The notes under the pieces: generated by a model
Told to the model about the DNA's origin: nothing
The model's database searches: none
What the model saw: the letters and a program-made list of their open reading frames with translations, nothing else
Origin: Helichrysum umbraculigerum
Lineage: Eukaryota > Streptophyta > Magnoliopsida > Asterales > Asteraceae
Direction: 5' to 3'
NCBI GenBank assembly: GCA_949592205.1
Contig: CATIUR010000004.1
Coordinates: 98,503,837 to 98,567,836 of the forward strand
DNA length: 64,000 bases
Made by a program: the position numbers and the translations under genes
Shown: one piece after another, positions 33,148 to 45,239 of the stretch
Layout of the letters: the number at the start of each line of letters is the position of its first letter
Position numbering within the stretch: position 1 is the first letter of the stretch

Positions 33148-36100
33148 GAAAGAAAGACGTCTTATCTCATCAATAATTGAGTTCAACGATCTAAGCTCCG
33201 ATTTAAACACCACATTATTCCGGTTCTTCCAAATACACCATATGGATGCAGCGATAATCAAATGCAACCCAAGTTTCCATTCCACATCTCCATTTAATTG
33301 TGAAGCTAAAATTGGAAGATCACATGCTGAAAAGAAGTAGAAGTTAGGGATTCTACACCAACTTGAGATAAAATCCCATATCCGTATGGAAACTTCACAA
33401 GATCCAAACAGATGCTCCAAGGACTCGTCGTCTAGTCTGCAAACACAACGCTCCGTTGAGTTGATATTGATGTTTCTTTTGACCAAGTTATCCTTCGTTG
33501 GAAGTCTATCTAGCCAAACTCTCCATAAAAGGAAATTAGCTTTAATAGGTACCCAATTGATCCAGTTGAAGTTGTTTCCCAAAGGTTCTTCTTGAGCTTC
33601 ACGGATTTTCGACTTGATTAACCTGATTTCATATTTACCCATTGTGCAAGCATCATTCCTCCATTCATCATGCTCCCCGGCCCAATTGATAGGATGAATC
33701 AATTCAATTAACATATTCACCTCAGAGTGTTCCGATTGATTAAGTTCACGAACCCAGTGAAATTTCAACAGTTGGCTACCATTTGCTATTTGAATTCTAT
33801 CTTTTAAAGAGCACAATTTATTTGCTTCTAAGAGAAACAGATTCGGGAACTGTAGACGCAAAGGAGTATCCAAAATCCATTTGTCATACCAAAAGAACAA
33901 ATCCGAATCCGTACCTGGGATTACATGATATAGAGTATGAATGTCAAGACCAACTTCTTGCAAATGATCCGAGATTGAGCAGATTTGCTTCCAAGGTCCG
34001 AGTATTGAGATTTTTCTTGGAATAAAATTCCAAGATCGAGAAGAGTTATGAAGACACCAAATAACCTTTCTCCATAAACGTTCCGGTTCCGATTTAAATC
34101 GCCACCACCATTTAGAAAGTAATGCCAAATTCGTCTCTCTAAGTGAGCCAAGACCAATACCACCATTACTCTTAGTCGAGATGATTTTGGACCATGAAAC
34201 CCAATTAACTTTCTTTGAGACATCATCAAATCCCCATAAGAATTCCCTTCTTATTCTTTTAAGTGATTCAATAACTCCAATCGGAGCTTTAAATAACGAG
34301 AAATAGTAAGTTGGTAGGGAGTTTAGCACTGATTTTATTAGGGTGATTCGACCTCCAAATGAGAGTGTTTTGGCTTTCCACAATGATAGCCTCTTTCTGA
34401 AAACATCTACTACTGGTTTCCAATTACGCATGATATTCATGTTTCCACCAATGCATAACCCGAGGTGATTAAAAGGAAAAGATCCAATTTTGCACGATAA
34501 TTCCGAAGCGACAGATTCTGTTTCATCGTCATCCACTCCAATCCCATATAAAAAGCTTTTATCCAGATTGATTCCAAGGCCTGAACTTAAATGAAAACAT
34601 CTGAGCAAACGTTTTAAATTGTTAAGGCTATCGGAACACGACTTACCCAAAAATATCACATCGTCGGCATACATAAAATGTGATAAAACGAGGTTACTAT
34701 TTGCACATTTAAGGCCTTGTATTAGACCACAATCAATTGCCTTTTTGATGATTTGCGATAATGATTCCTTGGCAATCAAAAATAAAAAAGGAGATAGAGG
34801 ATCTCCTTGATGTAACCCACGATGACATTGAAATTCTCCAATAGGGGATCCGTTGATTAAAATTGAACCATGTCCTGAAGAGATGATGGTACGAATCCAT
34901 CTACGCCATTTGAGCGGAAAACACATTTGCTCCATAATTGAGTCGAGAAAATCCCAATTTAGAGTATCAAAAGCCTTCTTGATGTCTATCTTAAATAGGT
35001 AACCTGATCTCTTCGACTGTTTGAGCCATCCAATTACCTCGTTGATTATTAACGGCCCATCTGTGATGCTTCGCTTGGCAATGAAGGTGGTCTGCTCCTC
35101 TGAAATCAGCTTATCAATACAACCTCTTAATCGGTTTGAAAGCACCTTGGAAACAACTTTATTAATGCAACCAATCAAGCTTATTGGACGATAATCATTA
35201 AACGATTGAGGGTCGGTGGATTTAGGAATTAGTGAGATAAAAAACGAGTTACATGCCGGATGCAAAGACTCAGATTCGAAAAACTTCCCGAACAAATGTA
35301 ACCAATCATTTTTTAACCATTCCCAGCTTTTCTTTATAAACTTGAAATTATACCCATCTGGGCCTGGGGCCCGATCCCCAGCACAATCCCATATGGCATC
35401 TTTTATTTCACTTAGAGAAAAATTAGCAATCAAAGATACCTGGTCCTCCGAAGATACCTGCTTCAGATTTGGACAAATTAGTTTCGGTCTTGAAGAGATT
35501 GGTTCTTCAAATTTGCTTGAGAAAAACTCCACTGCCAAGCTTTTTATTAGGGATGGGTTGGAGATCCAATTGTTCCCTACCAAGACTCCATGCATTCTGT
35601 TGTTTGAAGTATTTGCATTAATGATCCCATGGAAAAAAGACGAGTTTTCGTCCCCATCTCGAATCCATTTTACCCTTGATTTTTGCTTGATATCCATGGC
35701 TTTTCTGAGTTCAAAATCATTGATGTATTTAATACAATCTGCTTTCTCCTTCAATTCGTGGGTATTCAACAATCTTTCTTCCACCAGATTATTTAGATCC
35801 ATCAACTTTTTCGTCTTCGAATTGTATAGGCCCTCATTTGATTTTTTGTGATTTAAAACCCACATCCTAATCTTCGATTTCAACCATTTTAACTTCGTCA
35901 CCAAAAATAAATCTGCCGCACCGTGAAACAAAAATCTATTACTTTTAAATTCAATGTAAGACAAGAGACCAGGAAGCTCTAGCCACGAATCAAATACTTT
36001 GGAAGGAATTGGTCCGAAATCCGTATCCACTACTGACATTAATATCGGATAATGATCAGAGCCCACCGTGTTTAAGCATACGACTTTAGCCGCTGGCCAC

Positions 36101-36724
36101 CTGCTTATAAAATCCCGACACACCAAGAACCTATCTAACTTGCTGCAGCTTGAACCATTATCCGCACGGTAAGTGTATTTCCTTCCAATCATGTTGAATT
36201 CCCCAAGTCCTGTTGTTTCAATGAAGGTGTTGAATGCGTTCGAATTGCTTTCAATAAACAACGAATTACATCGTTCAGAAGGGGATCTAACATCATTAAA
36301 ATCCCCAGCTAACACCCAATGACCTGGTGTGGATTGAATAAGGCGTTGAAGTTCCAACCACAGATTCCTCCTTAACACCGGATCATTTGGTGCGTGAAGA
36401 TTAACAATATTCGGTTCCTGATTGTTGCTACGTATATGACCCCTCACCACCAAATAATGTCTACTACGATAAATTCCAGTTTTTTTTAAAAACACAAGGA
36501 TTCCAAATACTTATTAAACCGCCTGATAATCCAACTGCCAAAACTTTTTCATACTCAAAAATTGACCTACCCCAGAGATTATTAACATTAAACATAGAAG
36601 TGCCTTGATACTTACTCTCTTGAACAGCTAAGAAGTGAACACCATGAGATGTAACCAACCCTTTAACCTTTGAATTTTTAGTCGGACAACCGACCCCCCG
36701 AATATTAATCGAGAGAATATTCAT
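33148..36724 (-). pseudogene. LINE A ORF2: endonuclease, reverse transcriptase, zf-RVT
   Basis: Starts at ATG 36724 (MNILSINIRGVGCPTKNSK), giving the first part of an APE-type endonuclease. At a T run near 36482-36489 the frame shifts into a 1122-residue open frame. Endonuclease motifs GDFNDVRSPSERCNS and SDHYPIL lie near its start. RT motifs follow in order: APGPDGYNFKF, DYRPISLIGCINKVVSKVL, FKIDIKKAFDTLNWDFL, GLHQGDPLSPFLF and catalytic FMYADDVIFLG. Near the end are NFLLWRVWLDRLPTKDNL and a zinc-binding CVCRLDDESLEHLFGSC. The frame runs into the copia LTR after RRLSF. The true ending YKTLTMEKWCDFNFR lies at 29192-29143. ORF1 stop and ORF2 start overlap as ATGA. Apart from the frameshift and the copia insertion it is complete. 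Confidence 0.92.
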
Positions 36725-38490
36725 GATGTCTTCGATTCATCTCCTTCTCCACGAATAATTTGTTCCACAAGTTCATGGTGATTGTCTAATATAAAACCTA
36801 CAGCTTCACCAATTTTGATTGTGGCCGAAATTTCTTCTTGAATTTTGTTGGGTTGGCTGCTATCGACATTATCGACTTCCTCCATAATTTGCTCATTAGG
36901 AGCATCATCCATATTTTGGGGTTCATGAACTGAATTATTTCCCATATCTGCATTATCACCAATAATTGAAACTGGGTTGTTTAGATCTGGAACAAAAGGG
37001 GTATTAAAATTGGCATTCAAGTCTGCAAAAGGATTTGGAAATAAAGAGTTATTTCCATCCACAGGTTGATTCACGTGATTTGGTGGGCTATCCATTATTG
37101 GGCTTCTCGAAGATCTGGCCCGTTTCCTTGGCCTACTTTTGGGAAGAAGCCCAACAGAAAATTTCGGGTCATTCAAAGATGGGTCCAATACATTCAAATT
37201 CTCCATACTGGAAAATGAAGGGTTTCCAGTTACATGCGTATGCTGTTTCCCATGCACATGCAAATTCGAATCATCATGAGCAGGATTTGTGGTCTTTTCG
37301 CCTTCCCGATGCATCTCCTGGGGACTTCTCAACTTCTCCGGTGAACTAGTGATGATCTCGCCATCTTCATGAAAAATTGCGAAATTCCGATCAACCATAT
37401 CTTTATTAACCCAAACTCGGTATTTCGTATTTCGCCAAATTAATACTATCTCTTCCTGTATTCTTTCACCGGAGTTCGAAAGAATGGTGCATTGACCACG
37501 TGAGTTATCCTCTACTCCCCATGAGAACGACAAAGATAATAATCTGTGTCCAAATAATTTGCCAATAGTTTCATAGGTCGATACATCACATAAGTGAAAA
37601 GGCACCCCCCAGATCGTAATAGGAACCACACGTTCGAAGGGAATATCCTCTCCTTTCCAAATCGAAACCTTAGACATCATATCTTTCCAGATACCTTTAG
37701 TGACGAAGTCATTAGCTATAGTGTTTGTTTTGAACACCAATAAGACTTTCAGACCACCCACATAAGATATCGCTACATTATTGTAGTTTCCTTTGGATAA
37801 CATTGATGATAAGCTGTTAAAAACATCCAGATTGAAGACTTCACCCAGTACAGATCGACCAACACAATGTTGAGGATATAGATTTTGATGTTCTTCAATG
37901 TTCACTTCTCGTAATGGATTAATCATTGCAAACTTTCCCAAGCAAGCGTCTTTGTAAGACATTCCACTACTTGTTCTAACACCATTCATTCCATTGTAAG
38001 TCTTGGAATTGTAATTTGGGTATTGCGACTGAGATTTTGAGTTCCCCGATCGGTTAGGGTTAATTGAGGATGGGATCTTATTACTATAGGAAATCGGCTT
38101 TCGATTACGATCGAATCTTGCAATATTAACCCCAATTATCAAACCATTCCATTTGATAGTGTTCAAGTTTTTCTCCAAACCCAACGGATCATCTACATTT
38201 TTGAATTTGATGAATCCAAAAACATTGTTTTGTTTATCTTTCTTCCTGGAAACGAACGAATCACAGATATTCCCAAACCTTTCAAATAGTCTCCATAATC
38301 TATTATTTGAGCAGTCTTCGGGAAGATTGGAGACGAAGTATGTAGTAATAGAAGAATCCTCGATAAAGTGCTTGTTTTGTTGATTGATTTTCTTACGGTA
38401 TGGAACATGCGTCCAGCCATGTTCATCTCCATTCCGTCCATTTCCACGATGAGATTCCGATGACTTTTGCTTTGCCTGATGATGCACCAT
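36721..38490 (-). CDS. LINE A ORF1: RRM-containing RNA-binding protein
   Basis: 589 residues. An N-terminal RRM at about residues 45-135 (ITTYFVSNLPEDCSNNRLW … NVFGFIKFKNVDDP) is followed by a DUF4283-like middle (about 200-370: SYVGGLKVLLVF, VPITIWGVPFHLCDVSTYE) and a long disordered, proline- and asparagine-rich tail with a basic stretch SRPRKRARSSRSP. Plant L1-clade ORF1 proteins with RRM domains bind LINE RNA and form the ribonucleoprotein used for target-primed reverse transcription. The frame is uninterrupted. The start was chosen as the first ATG (MVHHQAKQKSSESHRG). The stop TGA overlaps the ORF2 ATG. Confidence 0.88.
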   Translation of the reverse strand: MVHHQAKQKSSESHRGNGRNGDEHGWTHVPYRKKINQQNKHFIEDSSITTYFVSNLPEDCSNNRLWRLFERFGNICDSFVSRKKDKQNNVFGFIKFKNVDDPLGLEKNLNTIKWNGLIIGVNIARFDRNRKPISYSNKIPSSINPNRSGNSKSQSQYPNYNSKTYNGMNGVRTSSGMSYKDACLGKFAMINPLREVNIEEHQNLYPQHCVGRSVLGEVFNLDVFNSLSSMLSKGNYNNVAISYVGGLKVLLVFKTNTIANDFVTKGIWKDMMSKVSIWKGEDIPFERVVPITIWGVPFHLCDVSTYETIGKLFGHRLLSLSFSWGVEDNSRGQCTILSNSGERIQEEIVLIWRNTKYRVWVNKDMVDRNFAIFHEDGEIITSSPEKLRSPQEMHREGEKTTNPAHDDSNLHVHGKQHTHVTGNPSFSSMENLNVLDPSLNDPKFSVGLLPKSRPRKRARSSRSPIMDSPPNHVNQPVDGNNSLFPNPFADLNANFNTPFVPDLNNPVSIIGDNADMGNNSVHEPQNMDDAPNEQIMEEVDNVDSSQPNKIQEEISATIKIGEAVGFILDNHHELVEQIIRGEGDESKTS

Positions 38491-38500
38491 TAAAGCGCTC

Positions 38501-39161
38501 GAAAAAATTATTTATTTTATATATTAAAACTTTCAGTTTTTGGTCCTGTCTTATGTTGCTTTAGGAGAACATTATTTAGTTATTTACTTTTATGTAATGT
38601 TGGCTTATATTTTTTCAAATTGGTTCTTTTTAAAAAGAAAAAGTGCAGTAAAAAAAAGTAGCAACCGAATTTAAAAGAACTTTTAATTATAGAATAGAAT
38701 ATCGAAGGTGAAGATCAAAAATGTTGTCATGAAATGAAAAAGGGTTTAAACGTAACTTTAAACATACATACCATGTTCCAAATTTGAACATGAAAGGCAA
38801 GATTCAAAAACGAAGACAAAAACAATTTTTTTTTTTGGGAGTGGCTAACTAAATTGATAAGAGTCATTAATTACATTCAAGATTCTAATCTTAACCTTAA
38901 TGGCACATTAAATGTTGATTCTTTTCCTACTCTTCCATTTTTACCCTTTCAATTACGTTGTAATAAATCAATTTATTTAACTGAGAATAAAAAAAGATAT
39001 TCCCTCCCTTTCAATAACATTGTAAATCAATTTATTTAAGTCGGAATAAAAAACGATATTCCCTCTCTTTTTTACGTCCATCCTTAATATACACAAAATA
39101 TATTTCAACATTTGATTTATTTTAATTATTAATTAAAAATCCTTCTAATTTTTCCCTCTTC
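38501..39161. other. Intergenic, with a roughly 65-bp tandem duplication
   Basis: AT-rich flank between LINE A and the Helitron. At about 38950-39075 a block ending AAATCAATTTATTTAA…GATATTCCCTC is present twice with small differences. No gene recognised. Confidence 0.6.
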
Positions 39162-39162
39162 T

Positions 39163-41262
39163 CTCTTTAATATTAAAAGAGAGCTTGATTATCTAATCAC
39201 CTATGTGTTAGCTTTACCCTAATTATAACTTAGCCTCCATGTGATTAGCCAATAAATCATTAGGCTTATTATATAATTACAATATTACCCTTCTTAACCT
39301 AAAAAAACATCCTAAAACACAAATAACCCTTCCCTGAACCTCCCTCCGCCCGCGTCATACTAATTTTGCTCATTACACAGAAAACAACATTCCTTCTTTT
39401 CTCTTCATTCGAACCAAAACCGTATCCTTTGAAGAATTCAAAATCCAAACGAAAGCAAATGAGAAACACACGATGATCTTTCTTCTTGCAATTTTGATTT
39501 CCACGATCCATCTATTCTCCTATCCATTTCTAAACCAATCAATTGTTTATAAAATTGAATTCTTATCACTTAATCTAGGCAGGAATCACGATGAGAAGCA
39601 GTCACACCACCCCTTCATTCCCAATCAAACCTTCAATCTTAATTTATTATCATCATCGATCGGAAGGGAAGAAGCTAGGCAAAGGTTATTTGAAAAAACA
39701 CGGTCTAAAAATGTGCAAGCTACGAATATGCTAATGACGACAATGAAGATTTTTTGTCTCATAGGTTTCCTACTTTAACTATCATGATTATATTTTTTGC
39801 ATTGAATTCATCCTTAAGAAGGCACTTTCATAAAAAAAAAATTTTAATTTTAATTTTATAAGCTGTGAATATAATGGTTCTTTAGTTTTAGCTTTTGGAT
39901 TGTAATAAATCTTTTGCTTAAAATGCACACCAAGTGTTTGATGAAATTCTCGAACCCGATCTTTAAATGGACAGCCCATTACCAGTTACATTTGATATAG
40001 GAAAACTAGGCTGATTTATGTTTATCTGTGTATAGAATTGGATCTCAATTTTGCCATATTATATCATTAACACAATATTTAATAACCATCATGACATATA
40101 GCATGTTATAAGGGCTTTTTTGTTAGTTATATTATCGACTTTTATTTGGAAAAAGATTGATTAATGAAAGCTATCATTATATTCACAATCAAAGATCAAG
40201 TTGTCAACATGTATCTTTGGCCTAGAACTCTAGAAGTGCATATATTGTATCCATCCAAGTACGTTTATATTCGTGTGTTGTGTGTAGTTAACTTTACTTG
40301 AATATATCTTTGAAAAACTTGGATGTCTTGACTAATTTGACTCTTTGCAAGTTGCAGATCCCTAAAGAAACATGGCATACCTTGCAAAGTGCAAAGTAAA
40401 GCTTGTGCTTCACAACTCAAAAAGACTCTTAGAGTGTTAATTCAATTTTAACTACAAGAGTGCAAACTTCACATACGTTGTGTGGTGGGTTGTTGACTTT
40501 TGTGTGTGGTAATACATCAATTTCAACTACAAGTGTAGTAGTCTTTCTAATTTACTTTGTTCAAGATTTAAGAGAATTTTTTTTAGATGAGTTTTTATCT
40601 TCGTTTTCCAGCTTTATTATTGAAGTAGGAAAGTTACTTCTGACAGATTTGCTTTGCCAACTATACACTTAAAAACCTTCATATTTGTGAAAACATATTT
40701 ATTTTGCAGGGAATGGTATTGTTAATGAGGCCTCTGCACACTGCAAGTCTACTCGATCCCAACTAACATATGTTCTCTTTTCATTCTACTTCCATTTATT
40801 TACATTTTTACCAATATGAATATAAGTACATCCTTATGCATTCATGTGTAGTCTTAGTGGACGGCACCTTTGGAGATATCAAAGTTTATTGTGAATGTGT
40901 AACAAATGGATGTATTACAGGTTTCAATTATGGGCGGAGAAGATCGAGTCTTTGTCTTTTAAAGAGATTAAAACCATGTATTTGATAATGTTGTGCACAT
41001 TGTTATACTGATTTCTTTTCTTTCTTTCTTTTTTTCTTTTTTTAAGTAAAGACAATGTTATAAGTTTTAGTCTACACGTCACAACTAATGCGTTTTTTTT
41101 ATTCATTACTTGAGTCAGTTGAGACAACCTAAGGGAAATCTATGCAAACAATTTTGTGAATTTCATGTTTGATAAAGAAGGGAAGAACGCCCCTTATTTT
41201 ACTGAATTCAAGGTAAAAGAGGTGAGCCTTTAATAGTCTTACTGATAGTGAACATGGATCAG
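39163..41262. other. Helitron interior, mostly unassigned
   Basis: No complete gene. Around 41128-41210 the plus strand reads IYANNFVNFMFDKEGKNAPY then FTEFK and a GT donor, which looks like an exon of an unidentified captured gene. The frame at 39473-39778 begins with a hydrophobic stretch but has no recognised relatives. Confidence 0.45.
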
Positions 41263-41394
41263 GTTGTTTTTAACACTGATTGAGTGCTATATCCTGATTG
41301 TGTTGTGCAAACTTATTCTCACACTACTGTGGCTAATGGGTTAGGTGTTGCTGGTTTGTTCGTTGGAGGAATGGAAGCTAGACAACAATGGTTG
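41263..41394 (+). pseudogene. Aconitate hydratase exon fragment
   Basis: The plus-strand frame reads VVFNTD-stop-VLYPDCVVQTYSHTT then VANGLGVAGLFVGGMEARQ. Plant aconitases have the highly conserved stretch VVFNTDGVMYPDSVVGTDSH and then a GLGVAGWGVGGIEAE-type segment around the iron-sulfur active site. Here the Gly after NTD is a stop (TGA for GGA), the cluster-region GTDSH is QTYSH, and several glycines are replaced, so it is a decayed fragment. No other aconitase exon was found nearby, as expected for piecemeal capture. Confidence 0.75.
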
Positions 41395-41514
41395 ACTTTG
41401 TAGAGGATTTACAAACTCTATTTCGTTATATATTGAAGTTTGTTGATTTTTGGTTAACTTAGTATTACTTATGTAAAATGTATTGCCATATTGACAGCCT
41501 ATTAGTTTGTTAAT

Positions 41515-41820
41515 TTGTTGGTGGCAATGCTGCTTCACGGGTTCTATAATTCTTATCGTGAGAAGCAGGTTAATGATACGTTACCTCACTCTATAAGGTA
41601 TTTTTCTATTAGAATACTAATACTAATGATGATTTCAGGCACGGTGTAGCGATGGTGACCTATGGTGGTTTGTCTAAGAAGTCCATAACTGTATCAACGT
41701 CATCCTTGATACTTAACGTACGTAACCAATTCATCATTCATCTAGATTCTGATGATCAAAGTTGACTCAGACAATAAGATATTGCTTTTTCTGTGTAAAT
41801 GTTGCCGATAGCCTTAAATC
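41515..41820 (+). repeat. MECR exon block, copy 1 of a dispersed duplication
   Basis: Carries GGNAASRVL-like codons, an intron, and GVAMVTYGGLSKKSITVSTS. About 90 percent or more identical to 42791-43080. It keeps an 18-bp stretch (cataactgtatcaacg region, after 41682) missing from copy 2. It lies upstream of MECR exons that should precede it, so gene order is scrambled. Confidence 0.8.
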
Positions 41821-41826
41821 GATAGA

Positions 41827-42960
41827 GGCACACCAACTGAATATGCTGGCACCGTTACAGTTAATCCATTGAGTGTTCTAAAGATGATGGAGGACTACAT
41901 GAATCTCAAATCAGGTACTACATTTTCTGGTGATATCAATATTGCAATTCAACTGGTTGGGTGACATATCATTCAACTAGCTAACCTCCAGGGCATACAT
42001 AGAATTAATATTGTATGGTACAGGTCAAATAAGTCTGACTTTAGCAACAGAAGTGGCACAATTAGGTTCTCTTACTGTTTCGTTAAAATTCTTACTTACA
42101 AGTGGCAAAATTCAGTTTGGATTGTTTGCTTAACTGAATTATGGATTCTGCTCCATTTTAAACCTGGTTTAGATAAAGAAAAAGAGAATATCATGAAACT
42201 TGGTGCTGATGAAGTGTTGATGGAGAGTCAACATGAATTGAAGAATGTTAAGATTCTTTTGGGATTTTTTACTTGAAAGTGCTAAAAAAATTAGTTAGTC
42301 TGCAATCTGCTGATATTAGGTGTCTACGCTCTGGATTATAGTATGCAGAACCTACATAGTAAAGGAACACTTTTAGTAAGGGTACGCATCAGGTTGGAAC
42401 TAGACTGATATAAAAATAATAATTGAAAAGTGAACTAAAACAGTATAGTAGCGGTTCAGTTTCGGTCTAAAATGAGCTTAATCTCAAACTGGACTATGAA
42501 CTGAATACATATTTGGGTCTAAAATATTCAAGTTCGAAAAATAAGGAAAAACTGTGGTGGTACTGGTGTTGAACCGAAAAATAGTTTCTAAAAAAATGTT
42601 GAAGCGATAACCGTAGTAAACATAGTTGTTCCTGGTCCGGTCCCACTTCGTTCTTTAATTGATGTTGTTAGTGTAAGAACTGTGTTTTGCTTGCAGCCTT
42701 TATACTTTATACCTATGCTATCAGGTTTGTCTCCTCTCATACTTATCGTTCATGTTGTAGGGTAATGTACACCTGCTCTACGATCGCATTGGGTTGGTGG
42801 TAATGCTGCTTCACGGGTTCTAAAATTCTTATCGTGAGAAGCAGGTTCATGATACGTTACCTCACTCTATAAGGTATTTTTCTATTAGAATACTAATACT
42901 AATGATGATTTCAGGCACGGTGTAGCGATGGTGACCTATGGTGGTATGTCTAAGAAGTCA
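41827..42960 (+). pseudogene. Captured mitochondrial trans-2-enoyl-CoA reductase (MECR) fragment
   Basis: Exon pieces are in the right order on the plus strand. 41827-41914: GTPTEYAGTVTVNPLSVLKM to NLKSG, then a GT donor. About 41964-42045: IIQLANLQGIHRINIV. 42171-42270: DKEKENIMKLGADEVLMESQ then HELKNVKILLG. 42791-42832: VGGNAASRVLKFL. 42915-42958: VAMVTYGGMSKK. These match the middle and C-terminal half of plant MECR, the NADPH-dependent reductase of mitochondrial fatty-acid synthesis, including the residues leading to its nucleotide-binding fold. The nucleotide-binding loop exon around 41940 is shrunken and frameshifted. A GGTTCGG/CCGAAACTG-rich insertion (about 42375-42650) splits the ADEV and VGGN exons. 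The N-terminal half and the C-terminus are missing. Introns are kept, so capture was of genomic DNA. Confidence 0.8.
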
Positions 42961-43080
42961 TCCTTGATACTTAAAGTACGTAATCAATTATTCGTTCATC
43001 TAGATTCTGATGATCAAAGTTGACTCTGACAATAAGATATTTCCTTTTCTGTGTAAATGTTGCCGATAGCCTTATATCAC
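42791..43080 (+). repeat. MECR exon block, copy 2
   Basis: Copy of 41515-41820 about 1276 bp downstream, in its expected place after the ADEV exon. Lacks 18 bp in the SKK-ITVST codons. Confidence 0.8.
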
Positions 43081-44743
43081 AATATTATAAGAGGTAAATT
43101 GACATCACCTGATTCATGTTCTTTATTAAAATAGAAAATATGTTATGGTGCTAATTTCATGATGTTAAATGATTAATTGATAATAATGTTCTGTTTACCC
43201 GAAACGTACTTGATTAGTATATGATCAACAAAAAGGCTGCTCTGAGTATATCATAGCATGTGATATCACGATATTAGTTAGTACATAACTTTCTGAATAA
43301 AGACTCATTCATGATATTATATCACTAATGAGTCTTTATTATAATCATACCTACAAGAGCTGCTAACATTGTTATCATCCTTGATCCTAACAAAAATTGC
43401 AATTATTTTTGAACCTGCAGACTGGTCAATTAGTTATAGAGAGTTTGGGTCTAAATTGTATACAAAAATTTGCAAGCTGTATTGTGGATATCCGAGTACT
43501 TTATATGGAAGAATAGGAATAAAAGGATATCTGGGTTGAAGTTCTTATCAATCACGTTGTTATTTCAGTACATTCAAACCTGTAAGTCTGTAACTTTGAA
43601 TAGTTAACTCCAGATTGAAGAAAATGTCATTTAGCAGTGGGTTTTGATCCAGGTAATTGTTCACGAAAATGTAATGAAATATGAGGACTAGATATATTTA
43701 CATGTGACATTACTGTAAAAAATGAATGTGAATAGTACAAGTCATGGTGATAGGTAGAAATTGAGTGCAAGATGTACAAGTGTTTTGCAGATGTACAATT
43801 CAGGGGGATTCATGGTAAAAAGGACAAAAGCTAATTAGTGGTGGGGTGGGAAGTATTAATTCAAAGCATAAATTTGTAAGATGATACTCTGTATAATGTA
43901 CCTGATAGTTGTGTAGGTTGTGTTGGTGTGTATACTATGTGAGATGTAAAAGTGTTAGTTTTTGGTAATAATTATTGTTTTCCTTTTAATAAAGAAGATA
44001 TCTAATTGTGTAACTAATTAATTATAGCGTAAACCATGGTGATGATGGGCTTCTGATTGTTGTGGACTTTGTATTTTATATCACTTAAGTCATTTGAATG
44101 AATGAGTAGAGGTACTATTAATTTTTTTTTAGCCCGTTGTCAGTTCTACATTTCACAAACTTGAAGATTATTTCTGAACTAATTCTGACATTTACCAAAA
44201 CTCTTGCTTTAGCTTCACTAAGATAGCTTTTTTCCTTTTACTTCATAAGGTTTATCACACTTTTCAAATTCATTTCATGAGATTCATATTAACCAAATTG
44301 CATGAATTGCTTTTTCGAAGCATGGTAATTTAGTTCATCTTCCCTTAAATGTATGAGCCAACTTCTTTGGTAGCGCGGTAGCGATTTTGGGCGGCTATGG
44401 GGTAAACACTAAACATGGGGGCCATGGTTAAACTCGCTCAAAAGGATTAAAGTATCTTTGTACAATTTAAAAGCCAACTCAAAGATTCTATGAAGTCCAA
44501 CATTAATTTGTTGTACTATATAATTTAGTTCCCTTTTATTTTTAAATATCTATATCTATATCTACCCATTTGACGTGACAATGGTAAAACACAACTGCGA
44601 GCAACATATTCTCAAGTTTTGATATTTGAGGTTTAATATATTCTCAAGTTTTGATATTTGAGGTTTAATCGAAGGAAGGATCGATTTTCTATATAATTTT
44701 AATCGCCAGGTGCTCATTTTTCTACCTCTTTATGATGGATTAG

Positions 44744-44797
<54 letters not shown>

Positions 44798-45239
44798 TTA
44801 AATTCATTATAAAATAAAAGTTACAAGGCCCTTCATCAATTAGCTGTTGGTTAAAAGACCAAATTATGTTAGGTAGTAATTGATCATATCTTCATTTTGT
44901 AAACTGATTTTATTATAAAAGAATCAATGTTATTGTAAATGTGATGTTGTTTCAAAGGAATCCATGTTGTTTTAGAAGAATGCACCTTGTTGAGTGCACA
45001 TAGCTCATTTCAAAAATTATATCGTCAAATCATTTAACTTAAACATAGCATTCATTCATATGTAGTAACTCCTTTTTAGTATCAAACGTATCCATCATAT
45101 TGCATTTCGCTATATTATAGCATTTCTTTATCTTATAAATACACATTCAACGTCTTTTAAGTAACATATGCATTATAGAGTTATCTGACATAATTATAGT
45201 AATTAACACTATAATTTTTGGCTAAAAAATATGGATAAG
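43081..45239. other. Helitron 3' interior, non-coding
   Basis: AT-rich with no recognised exon. Contains a 32-bp tandem duplication at 44606-44669 (ATATTCTCAAGTTTTGATAT core) and a (TA)n tract at 44747-44795. Confidence 0.6.
44747..44795. repeat. (TA)n microsatellite
   Basis: About 24 TA units without interruption. Confidence 0.95.

Larger units (their letters stand above)
29026..38500 (-). mobile_element. L1-type LINE (LINE A), interrupted by a copia element
   Basis: Minus-strand order is ORF1 (38490-36721), ORF2 (36724 to 29143, split), a 3' UTR of about 105 bp ending …GGGTTGGTCGTT, then an 11-A tail (poly-T at 29026-29036). A copia remnant (29193-33147) separates the last ORF2 codons. 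Left of the poly-T I find no sequence repeated beyond 38490, so no TSD is confirmed and the exact 5' end is uncertain. ORF1 is open and ORF2 has one homopolymer frameshift, so the element was young when the copia element landed. Confidence 0.88.

Noticed and set aside
35216..35851. 211-residue plus-strand frame
   Set aside because: Antisense to LINE A ORF2. No domain of its own.
29026..38500. TSD for LINE A
   Set aside because: The sequence left of the poly-T (…CTTCCGATTATAATC) was not found again near 38490-38830.
39473..39778. Small secreted-looking protein with hydrophobic start
   Set aside because: Inside a probable Helitron, no conserved features, and I could not support a splice or promoter context.
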